41,768 nt of DNA from Vulcanimicrobiota bacterium (GCA_003140855.1 PLLF01000045.1:1-41768), one strand, 5' to 3'; numbered from the stretch's first letter, positions 1 to 8,678 are shown. Notes: generated by a model from the letters alone, not told the origin. Numbers and translations are program-made.

Positions 1-105
1 ACACAGGCCGCTGCCCGGAAACGTCGAGAGACGCCAAGCGGGTAGACCAGACTTCGCCGATCTAAGGCGTCGTCTAATGCGGCTAAGCCCTCCGGGGCTT
101 TACGG
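1..105 (+). promoter_or_regulatory. M-box (ykoK) Mg2+ riboswitch, 5' end cut off by window
   Basis: The sequence at 9-43 matches the conserved core of the M-box: a CGCTGCCC block, a GTC-GAGA-GAC mini-hairpin (23-32), then GACGCCAA and GGGT (30-43). Further on, TAATGCGGCTAAGCC (from about 75) and an AAGCC/GGCTT hairpin (85-100) resemble the 3' half of the known aptamer. The 5' strand of the closing helices lies outside the window. M-box RNAs fold when Mg2+ is abundant and shut off Mg2+ transporter genes. This fits the next two genes. I cannot see a clear terminator; control may act on translation, since the start codon follows within about 40 bases. Confidence 0.85.
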
Positions 106-141
106 CGCGTGGTGCCAAAGCAGCCGCGATTGGGGTAGCAA

Positions 142-1440
142 ATGGCGTTTCAGGACGGATTCATTTCCGAGCTGGTCGGGCGGCGCGCGACCGTCAACGA
201 ATTGCCGATCGGCAAAGTCACCGATTTTCTCGTCAATAACCCCGATCAAACGTTTCCCGAAGTCGACGGGCTCATCATCAAGACGAGCCAAGGTCCGCGC
301 TTTGCACCGATGGATACGGTTTCCGACGTTGACGCCGATGGCGCCGTCGCGCTCAACGCCGCTCCGAAAGTCGCCGCTCCGCCCGATGAAGAGGCCTTGT
401 ACCTCGTGCTCGATCTGCTCGACAAGCAGATCGTCGACGTTGACGGCCGCAAAGTCGTGCGCATCAACGATATCGAGCTTGCCAACACTGGCGGGAAACT
501 GCGTGTCGTCGCAGCCGACGTTGGCGTCAGCGGACTGCTGCGCCGCCTCGGACTAAAGGGAATCGGAAAGCGCTTCACGCCATGGCTCTATCACAGCGTA
601 CCGCGTACGATGATCGCGTGGGATTCGGTCGCTCCGATTCGCGAGAAAAACCCGACGCAAGTCCGGCTGGCGGTGAAAGAAAGCAAGCTTACGCGCCTGC
701 ACCCGAGCGAACTGGCGGAAGTCATTAGCGATCTCTCCGCGCGCGGAGCTGCCGCGCTCATTCATTCACTTGACGATGAGACGGCGGCCGACGCGCTCGA
801 ACATCTCGAACCGGTAAAACAGCGCGCGATCATTGAAGACATTGGCCGCGAGCGCGCCGCCGACATTATCGAGGAGATGGACTCGGACGACGCCGCCGAC
901 CTTCTCGGCGAGCTTCCCGAGGAGCAGCAGAGCGAGCTGCTCGCCGAGATGAATCAATCGACAGCCGGCGAGCTGCGCGAGCTCGTGAAGTATGCGGAAG
1001 ATACGGCCGGCGGCCTGATGACGACCGATTACGTCTGGATTTATCCGCACCGCACCGCCGAACAGACGATTCACAAGATTCGCGAGATGGCGCCGGAGTC
1101 GGAGTTCATCTATTACCTCTACGTCGTCGACAAAGACGAACGGCTGCTGGGCGTCTTGACGCTGCGTGCGCTGTTACTGGCTCCTCCCGAAAACGTGATC
1201 GAACGCATCATGGAAGGCGAAGTCGTGACCGTTCCGCCGGAGATGCAGTCGCGCGACGTAGCCGCAACGATTGCACGATACGATCTGCTGGCCGTTCCCG
1301 TCGTCGGCCGCGAAGGCAACATGCTCGGGATCGTAACCGTCGACGATGCGATCGACGCGATCATGCCGGAGGATCTGGCAAAGGAACTTCCGCGCATTAC
1401 GCCCCCACGACGAACGGCTCGCCCGGCGGTCAAAGGCTAG
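142..1440 (+). CDS. Soluble PRC-barrel / MgtE-N / CBS-pair protein (Mg2+ sensor without channel)
   Basis: Residues 1-130 look like two PRC-barrel-type beta units (FISELVGRRATVNEL; DKQIVDVDGRKVVRI). Residues about 155-275 resemble the MgtE N superhelical domain, with the HPSELAEVISDL helix, acidic EEMDSDDAADLLGELPEE repeats and the family motif AEDTAGGLMT. A CBS pair follows (about 275-415). The protein ends where MgtE would enter its transmembrane channel, and no hydrophobic segment is present. In MgtE these two domains bind Mg2+ and gate the pore. Here they stand alone, behind an M-box and 3 bases before an NRAMP-type transporter, so I infer a Mg2+-responsive regulator of that transporter. 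Start ATG at 142 follows GGGGTAGCAA. Confidence 0.88.
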   Translation: MAFQDGFISELVGRRATVNELPIGKVTDFLVNNPDQTFPEVDGLIIKTSQGPRFAPMDTVSDVDADGAVALNAAPKVAAPPDEEALYLVLDLLDKQIVDVDGRKVVRINDIELANTGGKLRVVAADVGVSGLLRRLGLKGIGKRFTPWLYHSVPRTMIAWDSVAPIREKNPTQVRLAVKESKLTRLHPSELAEVISDLSARGAAALIHSLDDETAADALEHLEPVKQRAIIEDIGRERAADIIEEMDSDDAADLLGELPEEQQSELLAEMNQSTAGELRELVKYAEDTAGGLMTTDYVWIYPHRTAEQTIHKIREMAPESEFIYYLYVVDKDERLLGVLTLRALLLAPPENVIERIMEGEVVTVPPEMQSRDVAATIARYDLLAVPVVGREGNMLGIVTVDDAIDAIMPEDLAKELPRITPPRRTARPAVKG

Positions 1441-1443
1441 CTC

Positions 1444-2721
1444 GTGGTGCACGCGGTAATTCGCAGGCGAACCTGGTGGCGTTCGCTTCTGTTACTGCTG
1501 GCCGTCTTAGGCCCGGGCTTCATCACGGCGTCCGCCGGAAACGACGTCGGGGGCATTACGACCTACTCGCAAGCCGGCGCGCAATTCGGCTACCGCATCC
1601 TCTGGGTGCTGATTCCGCTCGCGCTCGCTTTGATCGTCGTTCAGGAAATGGCGACTCGCATGGCCGCGGTCACCGGCAAAGGTCTCGCCGCGCTGATCCG
1701 TGAGAATTTTGGCGTCCGCGTTTCGTTTTTCGCGATGGCCGCGCTATTCGCAATAAACCTCATCATCACCGCGACCGAGTTCGCGGGCATCGCGGCCGCC
1801 TCGGAGATGTTCCATGTCTCCAAATACATCGCAGTGCCAATCGCCGTGCTGCTCGTTTTGATTTTTGTATTTGGCTTCAACAGCAAGAGCATCGACCGCG
1901 TGTTCGTAGGCTTCTCGCTCATCTATTTCTGTTACATTGCTTCGGCGATACTGGCGCATCCCGATTGGAAAGCGGTCGCGCACGGCACGCTGGTGCCCAC
2001 GCTGAACTTCGGCAATCACCTATACCTCGTGATGGTCGTGGGATTGATCGGCACCACGATCTCGCCGTACATGCAGTTTTTCTTACAGTCCGCGGTCGTC
2101 GAAAAGGGTTCGGACGAACGAGAGCTCGGGCTGGCGCGCGCCGACGTCATTAGCGGCTCCATTTTGGCAATCGCGATCGCCGGTTTCATGATCATCGCCA
2201 ATGCGGCTACGATTTTCGCAGCCAACCGGCACGGCGCACATCTCGCACCGTCGCAGGCGGCGGATTTTGCCGCCGCACTGCGGCCGCTCGCCGGGCAATG
2301 GGCTTCGATCATCTTTGCGTTCGGAATACTGAACGCGGGACTCTTTACCGCCACCGTCCTGCCGCTTTCTACCAGTTACGTTATCTGCGAAGCGTTCGGC
2401 TTCGAGGCCGCACTGGATCGCAAGTTCTCCGAAGCTCCGGTCTTTTTTACGCTATTTGCCGTCACTCTGATCGCGGGAGCGGCACTGGTTCTGCTTCCGA
2501 GCCTTCCCTTGCTCAAGCTGATCTTTTACGCACAGGTAGCGCAGGGCATTTTGCTGCCGCCCGAGCTGGTGCTGATGCTGATCGTCATCAACAAACGAAC
2601 CGTCATGGGTAAATTTACAAACGGCTGGTTCGGCAATACGGTGGCGTGGGCCACGGTCGCGCTCGTGGGCGCGCTCTCGATCTATTACGTCGTCGTGCAA
2701 GTTTTCGGCGGAACGGCCTAG
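1444..2721 (+). CDS. NRAMP-related divalent metal transporter, probably Mg2+ (NrmT-like)
   Basis: 425 residues with about 11 hydrophobic segments. The opening GPGFITASAGNDVGG, followed by TTYSQAGAQFGY, aligns with NRAMP helix 1, but the classical DPGN reads DVGG: the Asp is kept and the Asn is lost. In helix 6, GTTISPYMQFF replaces the usual GATVMPHNLYL, so the Met that selects Mn/Fe is Ser and the His is Tyr. NRAMP-related Mg2+ transporters also lack this Met. With the M-box upstream and the MgtE-like partner, Mg2+ uptake across the inner membrane is the best reading. The start is GTG, with AAAGG 7 bases upstream inside the end of the previous gene; the two are translationally close (3-base gap). 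Confidence 0.88.
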   Translation: MVHAVIRRRTWWRSLLLLLAVLGPGFITASAGNDVGGITTYSQAGAQFGYRILWVLIPLALALIVVQEMATRMAAVTGKGLAALIRENFGVRVSFFAMAALFAINLIITATEFAGIAAASEMFHVSKYIAVPIAVLLVLIFVFGFNSKSIDRVFVGFSLIYFCYIASAILAHPDWKAVAHGTLVPTLNFGNHLYLVMVVGLIGTTISPYMQFFLQSAVVEKGSDERELGLARADVISGSILAIAIAGFMIIANAATIFAANRHGAHLAPSQAADFAAALRPLAGQWASIIFAFGILNAGLFTATVLPLSTSYVICEAFGFEAALDRKFSEAPVFFTLFAVTLIAGAALVLLPSLPLLKLIFYAQVAQGILLPPELVLMLIVINKRTVMGKFTNGWFGNTVAWATVALVGALSIYYVVVQVFGGTA

Positions 2722-2742
2722 CAAGCGGCGAACCCTCCCGGC

Positions 2743-3891
2743 ATGACGGCCGACGAATTGGTCGCATTTGCCGAAGATCTCGCGCGTATCGCCGCGGGGG
2801 GCGGCGGCGCGAAAGCGCTGGCCGGCCACCTAGCGAAGCGCACGAGCGTTGGCGTGCTTGTGGAAGACGCACAGTGGCGGCACCTCGCAGCCGCCGGCGG
2901 TACGGGCATGCCCAGCAGCGTGCAAGCGCTTCTGCATGACAATGCCTCGCCGGATTTTCAAAAGCTGCGCAACGGTTATGCGGGACGCACCGTCGCCATC
3001 GTCACCGGCGACACACGTTTGGGCCGCCTTTCGATTTTTGGAGCGAGCGATCTCGATAAGCTCGAACACGCTGCACGCTTGACTGCCAGCGCGATCGCGG
3101 TCGAACTCGCACGCGAATCCGGCGCGCAGCCCGGACGGCGCCGCACGTTCTGGGAGCAGCTCGTCGCGCAGACATATAACGATCCGGTTGCCGCGCGCGA
3201 CGATGCGGCGTCGCGCAGCATTGCGCTCGCGACGCATTACGTTGCGGTCGCGCTCGAAGCCGAGAACGCCGATGCAGTCGCGTTTCGCGTTGCCGTTCTG
3301 GAAGCGTTTCGCGGCGGAGAAGGCGATGCCGGGTTTCTCGAGCGTAGCGGCGCGCTGGTCGTTTTCGTCCCGGCTTCACGCGAGGTCGATGCGTCCAACA
3401 CGCGCGCCGCTGCGGCGCTGTTGCAGCGAAATCTTCAGAAGCAGCAACTTGAGGTTCGCATTACAGGCGGAGTCGGAACGCGCGTGGCGGCCTTGTCGCT
3501 GCAGCGTTCGCTTGCCGAAGCGGAAGCCGCACTGACGATCTGCCGTCGTCTTTACGGTTCGGGTCGCGTGGCAATTTATGAAGAGCTCGGCGGGTATCCA
3601 CTGCTGCTCTCCGGTGGCGATAGTAACGCGATGCGTGACTTCGCGCGCCGCATTCTCGCGCCGCTGCGCGCTTACGACGAAAAACACCAAACGGAATTGG
3701 AGAGAACGCTGCGCCTCTATTTTTCGGTCGGCGAAAATGTAAAAACGGCGGCCGCCGAACTCAACGTCCACCGGCATACCGTCTTCTATCGGCTTCGGCA
3801 AATCGGCGAAATCTGCGGCTGCAAGTTGGACGACCCTCACGACCAGCTCACGCTGAGAATGGCGATCGCGATCGATGCACTTACCGCTTAG
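2743..3891 (+). CDS. PucR/CdaR-family transcriptional regulator
   Basis: 382 residues. The C-terminal about 60 residues carry the PucR-type helix-turn-helix: LERTLRLYFSVGENVKTAAA, then LNVHRHTVFYRLRQI. The middle (about 130-300) resembles the degenerate GGDEF-like domain of CdaR/PucR proteins, with AEAEAALTICRRLYGSGRVAIYEELG near its end. The N-terminus (1-110) may be a GAF/PAS-like sensor. Family members control purine, sugar-acid or amino acid use. It starts 21 bases after the transporter and overlaps the following glutamine synthetase by 17 bases, so control of that gene or its pathway is likely. The ligand is unknown. Confidence 0.85.
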   Translation: MTADELVAFAEDLARIAAGGGGAKALAGHLAKRTSVGVLVEDAQWRHLAAAGGTGMPSSVQALLHDNASPDFQKLRNGYAGRTVAIVTGDTRLGRLSIFGASDLDKLEHAARLTASAIAVELARESGAQPGRRRTFWEQLVAQTYNDPVAARDDAASRSIALATHYVAVALEAENADAVAFRVAVLEAFRGGEGDAGFLERSGALVVFVPASREVDASNTRAAAALLQRNLQKQQLEVRITGGVGTRVAALSLQRSLAEAEAALTICRRLYGSGRVAIYEELGGYPLLLSGGDSNAMRDFARRILAPLRAYDEKHQTELERTLRLYFSVGENVKTAAAELNVHRHTVFYRLRQIGEICGCKLDDPHDQLTLRMAIAIDALTA

Positions 3892-5185
3892 CGATTCCCG
3901 GCGCGCGGCCAGCAAGCACGAAGTCTTGCGCCTGGCCAAGGATCGTAACGTCCAATTCGTCCGGCTGTCCTTTGTCGACGTGCTTGGCGTCGCAAAAAAC
4001 GTTTCGATTCCGGCGACCGAACTCGAAGCCGCGCTCGACGGCAAGGTCACCTTCGACGGCGGATCGATCGACGGATTCGTCCGCGGTGAAGAACTCGACA
4101 TGGTGCTGCGGCCCGATCCCTCGACGTTCGCGCTGTATCCATGGTCCACGCCGGAATTGCCCGAAGCGCGTTTGCTGTGCGATATTGCGATGCCGGACGG
4201 ATCGTCGTTCGAAGGCTGTCCGCGCACCACGCTCAAACGCGCGATCGAAGAGGCCAAAGGATCGCTCGAAGGCATCGCGGTTGCGCTCGAAGTCGAGTTT
4301 TACTTATTCGAAGCGCTGGACAGCGAATACGGCTCGACCAAAACCGCCGACGTCGGCTCGTATTTCGATTTTTCCGCCAACGACCACGGTGAGGACGCGC
4401 GCAGCGCGATCGTGGCGGCACTGCAAACGATGGGGGTCGCGGTTGCGAGTTCGCATCACGAGCACGGCCCCGGGCAGCACGAGATTGATTTTCCACATGG
4501 CAACCCACTCGCCGCCGCAGACGCGTTGCTCACGCTCCGCTCGATCGCCAAACATGTCGCAGCCGCGCGCGGCCTGGAAGCAACGTTCATGCCCAAGCCG
4601 ATCGAGGATCGCGCCGGCAGCGGCCTGCACGTCAATTTCCGCGTTTCAGCCGAGCAGCAGCCCGAAACACTCTACATGATCGGCGGCTTGCTCGCGCACG
4701 CGCCCGCGCTGACCGCGGTGTGCAATTCGACCGTCAATTCATACAAACGGCTGGTCAACGCGTGGGACGCGCCGATTTACACCGTGTGGTCGGAGCGCAG
4801 CGCCAACGCGCTCGTGCGCGTTCCGCGCGAGCAACCTCCGCAAATCGAGATGCGCAGCCCGGACGCAGCCGGCAATCCATATCTTTCGCTGGCCGTTTTG
4901 CTCGGGGCGCTGGCCGACGGCGTCGTGCAGCATCTCCTTCCCGGCGATCCGCTCGTCGGTTCGACGTACGATTTGGCCGAACGGGAACGCCACGAGCGTG
5001 GCATCGGCACGCTCCCGAAATCTCTACGCCAAGCGATCACCGAACTCGACAACGATCCTGTCGTCCGCGCCGCGCTCGGCGATCACATCTATCATGCATT
5101 CCGCGATGCGAAGCTGGCGGAATACGAACGGTATCGCCGCGCGGTTCATCCTTGGGAGCACCGCGCGTACCTCAGACTGTACTGA
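3875..5185 (+). CDS. Glutamine synthetase family protein, short type I (GSI-alpha-like)
   Basis: 436 residues, close to the short GSI-alpha length. Beta-grasp domain at about 20-105 (FVRLSFVDVLGVAKN; GSIDGFVRGEE). Catalytic domain after that, with EVEFYLFE, HHEHGPGQHEIDF, FMPKPIEDRAGSGLHVNF, NSTVNSYKRL and EMRSPDAAGNPYLSLAVLL. These supply the Mg/Mn, ATP and glutamate residues. The C-terminal adenylylation Tyr segment of GSI-beta is absent. The enzyme should ligate ammonia, or in some relatives a polyamine, to glutamate; gamma-glutamylpolyamine synthetase cannot be excluded. The PucR-type regulator just upstream favours a catabolic or scavenging role. A second, canonical GS is at 33729. Confidence 0.85.
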   Translation: MHLPLSDSRRAASKHEVLRLAKDRNVQFVRLSFVDVLGVAKNVSIPATELEAALDGKVTFDGGSIDGFVRGEELDMVLRPDPSTFALYPWSTPELPEARLLCDIAMPDGSSFEGCPRTTLKRAIEEAKGSLEGIAVALEVEFYLFEALDSEYGSTKTADVGSYFDFSANDHGEDARSAIVAALQTMGVAVASSHHEHGPGQHEIDFPHGNPLAAADALLTLRSIAKHVAAARGLEATFMPKPIEDRAGSGLHVNFRVSAEQQPETLYMIGGLLAHAPALTAVCNSTVNSYKRLVNAWDAPIYTVWSERSANALVRVPREQPPQIEMRSPDAAGNPYLSLAVLLGALADGVVQHLLPGDPLVGSTYDLAERERHERGIGTLPKSLRQAITELDNDPVVRAALGDHIYHAFRDAKLAEYERYRRAVHPWEHRAYLRLY

Positions 5186-5189
5186 AGCG

Positions 5190-5516
5190 TTATTGCGCTA
5201 GAGCGGCAAGCTCGGCTCGCGCGACATGCGCTTCATTGTAATTAACGGGACAGATTTTTACTGCCTGCGCGACCTGATCTCGCGCGGCTTTGGCCTGAGC
5301 GTGGATGATGTTCCACTCGGCTGTATAAAACACGGCCTCGCACACTTCGCCGGGAGATTTTGCCGAGGCAGTCAGGGCGCCCGTGATCGTTTTGCCGAGA
5401 TAGAACCAGATCACCGCTCCGGGCCATTTCGAAAGATCGATGGCAGAGGCGTTCGACGCAAGCTCATTTGAGCCGATAGCTGGCGAGTCGCCGGCGCGCT
5501 CGCGCGCTAGATAAAG
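5190..5516 (-). pseudogene. C-terminal remnant of the TPR gene, downstream of an in-frame TAG
   Basis: Reading on in the same frame past the TAG that ends the upstream TPR gene gives 108 further codons before a real stop: LYLARERAGDSPAIGSNELA, later LDLSKWPGAVIWFYLGK-like text (DLSKWPGAVIWFYLGK), CEAVFYTAEW and ARAELAALAQ. This is the usual C-terminal tail of a family of exported TPR proteins, in which a Trp or Tyr commonly precedes LYLAR. So the TAG probably replaced TGG. A GTG at 5414 could restart translation of 74 residues, but I see no good ribosome site. It is convergent with the GS gene, 4 bases away. Confidence 0.72.
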
Positions 5517-6203
5517 CTATAACATCGTATAGGCGTCTGATCTCTCAAGCGCGGCCGAAGCCGAGAAATCGCGGATCGCATTGGAAAAATTTCTCAAAGC
5601 AAACTCCGCAGTTCCACGTTCGCGATAGACGATAGCGCTGTACGGATCGTGACTGAGCGCCTCCGTATAATCCATTATCGCGGAGCGGTAGTCGTCTTTG
5701 GCGAAATAAACGGAGCCCCGGTTTACTCGAAACGGCACATTATTAGGATTTGAGTCCAATAGCGTTGTGTAATCCCCGATCGCGGCATCGTAATTTTCAC
5801 TCCCATTATATGCGAAGGCGCGAGATAGGTACGCGAGTCCAAAGGTCGGATCGATTCGCAATGCCGTATTCGAATCGGAGATTGCGGCTTCATAAGCTTT
5901 GGCCGGCACCTCAGCCAGAGCGCGGTTCACATAGAGCTCTGCGAAGCGCGAATCCATTTGGATTGCTCGCGTATAATCGGCGATAGCCAAGTCGTATTGG
6001 CCGGCGGCGGCGTATGCCTGTCCTCTAGCATTGAGCGCCACGGCCAAATCGTGACCCCTGAGCATCGCTGAGTCGATCAGCTTTGTGCACATTGGTATGC
6101 TGGGCATCGTAGCGCCTCGAACCGCGCAATCGGTGCTCGTTTGGCTGCGGGCTGAGCCGCCGAATGCCAGCAGAACAAATACCGTGACAAAAATATATCT
6201 CAT
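5517..6203 (-). CDS. Exported TPR-repeat protein, truncated by a nonsense codon
   Basis: 228 residues. The N-terminal 20-22 residues form a Sec signal peptide ([20 protein letters not shown]). About five TPR units follow, each with the AxxYxxAIxDYTxAIxxD pattern (for example YDLAIADYTRAIQMD, YDAAIGDYTTLLDSN, YRSAIMDYTEALSHD). It should act as a periplasmic protein-interaction scaffold; the partner is unknown. The reading frame stops at TAG (5517-5519), but the same frame stays open for 108 more codons that look like the missing end of the same protein. The ATG overlaps the stop of the decarboxylase gene by 4 bases (ATGA), so the two are co-translated. Confidence 0.82.
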   Translation of the reverse strand: MRYIFVTVFVLLAFGGSARSQTSTDCAVRGATMPSIPMCTKLIDSAMLRGHDLAVALNARGQAYAAAGQYDLAIADYTRAIQMDSRFAELYVNRALAEVPAKAYEAAISDSNTALRIDPTFGLAYLSRAFAYNGSENYDAAIGDYTTLLDSNPNNVPFRVNRGSVYFAKDDYRSAIMDYTEALSHDPYSAIVYRERGTAEFALRNFSNAIRDFSASAALERSDAYTML

Positions 6204-7606
6204 TGCTCACACGCCTTACGTAGTAAATACCAAGCCAACGCGACGTCGTCGCGTGTTGTCTGCAGGTTTCCGATAGCGAGCCGGAGCGCATAGCCATCGC
6301 GGACCTTCGTATGGGACAGGAACACCTCACCCGTTGCGTTGACATCGTCCAGGATTCGGGCGTTGATTTTTTCGATACTGCTCTCATCCAGTCCCGGCGG
6401 CGCATAACGAAAGCAAACTACCGAAAACGGATGCGGTGCGAGAATCTCCCAACCAGGTTCCACTTCGACCCAGCTCGCAAACTCTTGCGCGAGCGCTATG
6501 TGGCGGCGCAGGTGTTCGCGTAAGCCTTCCGCGCCGAAGTAGCGCAGCACGAACCATAATTTTAATGCGCGAAAGCGCCGTCCGAGCTGCAAGCCGTATT
6601 CCATAAAGTTGCGCCCGTGCTCCTCGTCCGCGTGTAAGATGAACTCGGGGACCAAACTAAACGCGCGGCGCAGCATATCCGGGTCGCGCACGTAGAGCGC
6701 GGAACAATCCATCGGGACGAACAGCCATTTATGCGGATTGACTACGAGCGAATCGGCGTCTTCGGCGCCCGCGAGAATCGAACGAAACTCCGGCATGATG
6801 GCGGCGATGCCCGCATACGCTGCGTCGACGTGCAGCCAAATGTTACGTTTGCGCGCGATGGCAGCGATCTCTTCCAAGGGATCGCGCGAGGTGGTCGACG
6901 TCGTGCCGATGGTCGCAACGATCGCCATCGGCCGCATGCCGGCGGCGATGTCGGCATCGAGCTGCGCGTTTAGCACATCGGGACGCATGCGCAGCTCCGA
7001 ATCGGTTTTTATGCGCACCACATTCTCGCGTCCGATGCCAAGCGCGATGCAGGCTTTTTCAACATGTGAATGCGTCTCGCTCGTAATATATACGCGCAGC
7101 TGCGGAAGTTCGCGCGCGGTCATCCCGCGTTCGCGAATTTCCAAATCCAACGATTCACGCGCCGCAGCGAGCGCCGTAAACCCGCCGATTGAAGCGGTGT
7201 CGTAGATAATTCCCGTAAACGTATCCGGCAGACCCATGAGGCGCGCCAGCCAGCGCATCACGACTTCTTCGAGCTCGGTCGCAGCGGGTGACGTGCGCCA
7301 GAGCATCGCTTTGACGTCGAGCGCCGCGGTCAGCGCTTCTGCGGAAATTCCGATCGGGGCGGCGCTGGTGGCAAAGTACGCGAAGAAACGCGGGCTGTTC
7401 CAGTGCGTGATGCCCGGAAGAATCACCGATTGGAAATCCGCCATCAACGACTCGAACGGTTCGGGATGCTCGGGCGCGCTCGCCGGCAAACGGGAGGCCA
7501 CGTCTCCAGGCGAAACCTTCGAAAGTACCGGATAATCGCGCGCATTCGAAAGGTAGCGATCGATCCAGGCCCCAACAGCGGCAAACTCGGCAGCGAAGTC
7601 GCTCAC
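6200..7606 (-). CDS. PLP-dependent group II decarboxylase (aromatic-L-amino-acid decarboxylase type)
   Basis: 468 residues, full length for the family. The PLP lysine is K293 in [15 protein letters not shown] (259-266) holds the Asp that pairs with the pyridine nitrogen, and [10 protein letters not shown] (176-185) holds the His that stacks on the ring. The N-terminal [12 protein letters not shown] segment is typical of the DDC/tryptophan-tyrosine decarboxylase branch. It should release CO2 from an aromatic amino acid to give an amine; the exact substrate cannot be read. The start is GTG with no Shine-Dalgarno; a TATACT box lies 5 bases upstream, which suggests a leaderless transcript. It heads a two-gene unit with the TPR gene. 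Confidence 0.9.
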   Translation of the reverse strand: MSDFAAEFAAVGAWIDRYLSNARDYPVLSKVSPGDVASRLPASAPEHPEPFESLMADFQSVILPGITHWNSPRFFAYFATSAAPIGISAEALTAALDVKAMLWRTSPAATELEEVVMRWLARLMGLPDTFTGIIYDTASIGGFTALAAARESLDLEIRERGMTARELPQLRVYITSETHSHVEKACIALGIGRENVVRIKTDSELRMRPDVLNAQLDADIAAGMRPMAIVATIGTTSTTSRDPLEEIAAIARKRNIWLHVDAAYAGIAAIMPEFRSILAGAEDADSLVVNPHKWLFVPMDCSALYVRDPDMLRRAFSLVPEFILHADEEHGRNFMEYGLQLGRRFRALKLWFVLRYFGAEGLREHLRRHIALAQEFASWVEVEPGWEILAPHPFSVVCFRYAPPGLDESSIEKINARILDDVNATGEVFLSHTKVRDGYALRLAIGNLQTTRDDVALAWYLLRKACEQ

Positions 7607-7611
7607 GACGG

Positions 7612-7619
7612 AGTATATT
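7612..7619. promoter_or_regulatory. Shared divergent -10 boxes for two leaderless genes
   Basis: Only 19 bases separate the decarboxylase (GTG, minus) from the aldo/keto reductase (ATG, plus). They hold AGTATATTA. On the plus strand, TATATT (7614-7619) ends 6 bases before the ATG at 7626. On the minus strand, TATACT (7617-7612) ends 5 bases before the GTG at 7606. Neither gene has a Shine-Dalgarno sequence. The spacing is what leaderless transcripts show. The -35 regions would lie inside the opposite gene and I see no clear hexamer there. Confidence 0.55.
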
Positions 7620-7625
7620 AGGGCA

Positions 7626-8678
7626 ATGCGATACCGGACCTACCCCAACAGCAGCGTCACAGTCAGCGAAGTCGGCTTCGGCTTGTGGACCACCGGCACC
7701 GATTGGTGGGGCAAGAAAACCGAGGCCGAATCCGTGGCTCTGCTGCGCGAAGCGTTCGATCTCGGAGTCACGCTCTTCGATGCCGCCGACGTCTATGGAA
7801 ACGGGCGCAGCGAAGAACAGCTCGCGGGCGCATTCGGCGATCGCCGTGATCGCGTCGTGTATGCCACCAAATTCGGATACGACTTCTACACGAGTCAGGG
7901 CGAGAAGCGCGGCGAGCGCGAGCTGCCGCAAGATATTTCGCCGAAGTTCGTGCGCTTCGCACTGGAGCAGTCCCTGCGCCGGCTGCAGACCGATTGCATC
8001 GACATCTACCAGCTGCACAATGCGCGGCTCGCGCAGATCGACAACGACGAGCTATTCGCGCTGCTCGAAACATTAAAGGCGGAAGGCAAGATCCGCATGT
8101 ACGGCGTCGCCCTCGGTCCCGCGATCGGCTGGCTCTACGAAGGCATCCACGCGGTCAAAAAACGCGGCGTCTCATCGCTGCAGATCATTTGGAACATGCT
8201 CGAGCAGTATCCGGGGAACGAACAAATCAAAGCCGCGCATGACGCCGGCGCCGATACCGGATATATGATCCGCGTGCCGCACTCCAGCGGGATGCTCGAA
8301 GGCAAATACACGGCAGATACCGTGTTTCCCGAAGGCGACCACCGGCGCCATCGTCCGCGTTCGTGGCTCGTCAACGGCGTACAGAAAGTCGAGCAGCTGC
8401 GCTTTTTGGAAACCCCGGAACGCACGCTGGGGCAAGCCGCCATCCAGTGGCTCCTGAAAGAACCACGCGTCATGACCGTGCTGCCGAACATTTACAACCG
8501 CGAACAGCTGGTGGAATTCGCGAAGGCCGTCGATACTCCGCAACTGACGCGCGAAGAACTCGACCGGATCGCCGACCTGTATACGCACAACTTCGGTATC
8601 GAAGAACCCCCGATGTCGTTCAAAGGCATCCTTCGACCCGGCTCAGGGCCGGCTTCCGAGCTAAGCGAAAATGTCTGA
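7626..8678 (+). CDS. Aldo/keto reductase
   Basis: 350 residues, a TIM-barrel NADPH oxidoreductase. Catalytic tetrad candidates are visible: Asp and Tyr in [14 protein letters not shown], Lys in YATKFGYD and His in YQLHNARL. The GxxRxLGxTGxxVSxxGxGxxx-type opening appears as [20 protein letters not shown]. It reduces an aldehyde or ketone in the cytosol; the substrate is not readable. The last about 13 residues ([15 protein letters not shown]) are encoded by a short interspersed-repeat-like sequence and may be an added tail. The end overlaps the RidA start by 8 bases, so the pair is an operon. The start follows a TATATT box by 6 bases (leaderless). Confidence 0.88.
   Translation: MRYRTYPNSSVTVSEVGFGLWTTGTDWWGKKTEAESVALLREAFDLGVTLFDAADVYGNGRSEEQLAGAFGDRRDRVVYATKFGYDFYTSQGEKRGERELPQDISPKFVRFALEQSLRRLQTDCIDIYQLHNARLAQIDNDELFALLETLKAEGKIRMYGVALGPAIGWLYEGIHAVKKRGVSSLQIIWNMLEQYPGNEQIKAAHDAGADTGYMIRVPHSSGMLEGKYTADTVFPEGDHRRHRPRSWLVNGVQKVEQLRFLETPERTLGQAAIQWLLKEPRVMTVLPNIYNREQLVEFAKAVDTPQLTREELDRIADLYTHNFGIEEPPMSFKGILRPGSGPASELSENV
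8630..8651 (+). repeat. Short interspersed repeat (TTCGAC-CCG-GCTCAGGGC type)
   Basis: CCTTCGACCCGGCTCAGGGC lies in the last codons of the aldo/keto reductase gene. Its core TTCGAC-N-GCTCA recurs at 17891-17903. On the reverse strand it reads ALSRVEG, a string I know as a translation artefact of a widespread small repeat in many GC-rich environmental genomes. The short CCT/AGG ends are inverted. Confidence 0.5.

Noticed and set aside
3376-4275. A 299-codon minus-strand frame across PucR and GS
   Set aside because: Antisense shadow of two well-supported genes, low-complexity Ser/Arg-rich text.
5517-5519. TAG recoded as an amino acid in this organism
   Set aside because: Several sound genes in the window end at TAG (for example at 1440, 2721, 3891 and 31874), so it is a normal stop here.
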